Origin: Chitinophagaceae bacterium
GTDB lineage: Bacteria; Bacteroidota; Bacteroidia; Chitinophagales; Chitinophagaceae
Assembly: GCA_016786885.1 (NCBI GenBank)
Contig: JAEUVO010000064.1
Coordinates: 62,001-126,000 of the forward strand
Length of the DNA stretch: 64,000 nucleotides
Direction of reading: 5' to 3'
This document shows, in pieces, positions 63,579 to 64,000 of the stretch. Made by a program: the position numbers and the translations under genes. A model generated the notes under the pieces. The model saw nothing but the letters and a program-made list of their open reading frames with translations, was not told the DNA's origin and made no database searches. Each line of letters begins with the position of its first letter. Within the stretch, counting starts at the first letter, position 1.

Positions 63579-63639
63579 ATGGGAAGGTTGACAGCCTTTC
63601 ATCATTTTATTTTTTTTTTGAACACTATGGATTACGGAG

Positions 63640-64000
63640 TTATGGAGCTTTCTCTCGAACGAACCTTTCATTATTATCTCTTATAATTGAGTTGTTTTTT
63701 ATCTTGAATCTTTCCCTATAAAAGAATATTTCATAACCCCTAGCAGGGATTAAACAAATTGAGTATTTATTACTTTCTAGATTAGCTGGTTTGTAGAAAA
63801 ATTCGTAAGAAGGGAAAAACTTTACCCGTAGTGTTCTAAATCTAAATTTAATAATAATGATTCCATTAGAATCGGAATAAAGCTTCAATGAATCATCAAA
63901 CAAAACTTCAACTTGCTTTACTGAGGTAATACAATCATAATCTAAAAATTTGAGGTAGATATCTCTAAAATTAATATCATATTCCTCTCTTACCCTACCG
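63640..64000 (-). CDS. Partial gene of unknown function, start outside window
   Basis: The minus-strand frame is open from the window edge to a stop at 63640-63642; at least 119 residues are seen. No ATG lies inside the window, and the frame continues beyond it. Beta-rich stretches (SLKLYSDSNGIIIIKFRFRT, YSICLIPARGYEIFFYRERF) recall carboxypeptidase-regulatory-like or lipoprotein domains such as the one in the 62499-63155 protein, but the match is weak. Composition is AT-rich like the neighbouring toxin-like genes, so it probably belongs to the same accessory island. Confidence 0.55.
   Translation of the reverse strand, partial: GRVREEYDINFRDIYLKFLDYDCITSVKQVEVLFDDSLKLYSDSNGIIIIKFRFRTLRVKFFPSYEFFYKPANLESNKYSICLIPARGYEIFFYRERFKIKNNSIIRDNNERFVREKAP

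Larger units (their letters stand above)
63156..63639. other. 484-bp gene-free accessory DNA
   Basis: This stretch has no intact gene. It contains a MITE-like 238-bp segment with inverted ends (63246-63483), a small CCCTG/CAGGG hairpin at 63439-63453 inside it, and the C-terminal coding remnant of a second RAYT (63486-63578). The flanks before 63246 and after 63578 show nothing that I can support. Confidence 0.7.

Overview
The window is about 64 kb of AT-leaning chromosome from a member of the Bacteroidota, most likely the Chitinophagaceae or a near relative. The evidence is consistent across the window: promoters of the TTTG / TAnnTTTG type, absence of strong Shine-Dalgarno sites, many signal-peptide-II lipoproteins, a TonB-dependent receptor with a carboxypeptidase-regulatory N-domain, PorG/DUF6089-like outer-membrane barrels, and lineage-typical families (DUF1599, BT_3928-type DoxX protein, EVE, DUF2141, two-BON lipoprotein). 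I found no rRNA, tRNA, CRISPR array, prophage or replication origin.

Layout. 0-10 kb: envelope genes (truncated TPR protein, BON/SH3 pair, TonB receptor operon, tandem secreted paralogues) around an ABC-F ATPase. 11-17 kb: the translation cluster thrS-infC and rpmI-rplT, split by a 2.5 kb secreted zinc metalloprotease gene that has terminators on both sides; rpmI-rplT has its own promoter and a structured leader. 18.6-27.5 kb: a DPE2-like 4-alpha-glucanotransferase, a dipeptide epimerase, two tandem outer-membrane barrels, a UbiD decarboxylase and an ATP-grasp enzyme. 27.6-36 kb: TraB/GumN lipoprotein, a DUF2141 protein apparently shortened by an in-frame TAG, ndk, nrnA, FKBP lipoprotein, folP, DUF1599, DoxX-like protein and a lone OppB-type permease. 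36-46 kb: CBS protein, DUF721-recF, the pdhA-TPR-ribH-lutA-like operon, fasciclin, EVE, vWA lipoprotein and a sirtuin without cysteines. 46-61 kb: saccharopine-dehydrogenase-like protein, gyrA, lipoprotein and HEAT genes, type II NADH dehydrogenase, serA, a serine hydrolase, nnrE/D fusion and a K+-dependent-type membrane pyrophosphatase.

The last 3 kb (61.3-64 kb) differ from the rest. They hold a REP-associated tyrosine transposase (RAYT), a 39-bp tandem repeat, a very AT-rich HELKH metallopeptidase fragment that looks like the detached C-terminus of a polymorphic (Rhs-type) toxin, an overlapping lipoprotein that could be its immunity partner, a 238-bp MITE-like element with 20-bp inverted ends, and the tail of a second decayed RAYT. 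This is the accessory, most novel part of the window.

The rest is mostly housekeeping plus envelope functions. Several promoter motifs sit so close to start codons (sirtuin, epimerase, serA) that leaderless mRNAs are predicted. All functional calls are by eye from protein motifs and gene context; no database search was run.
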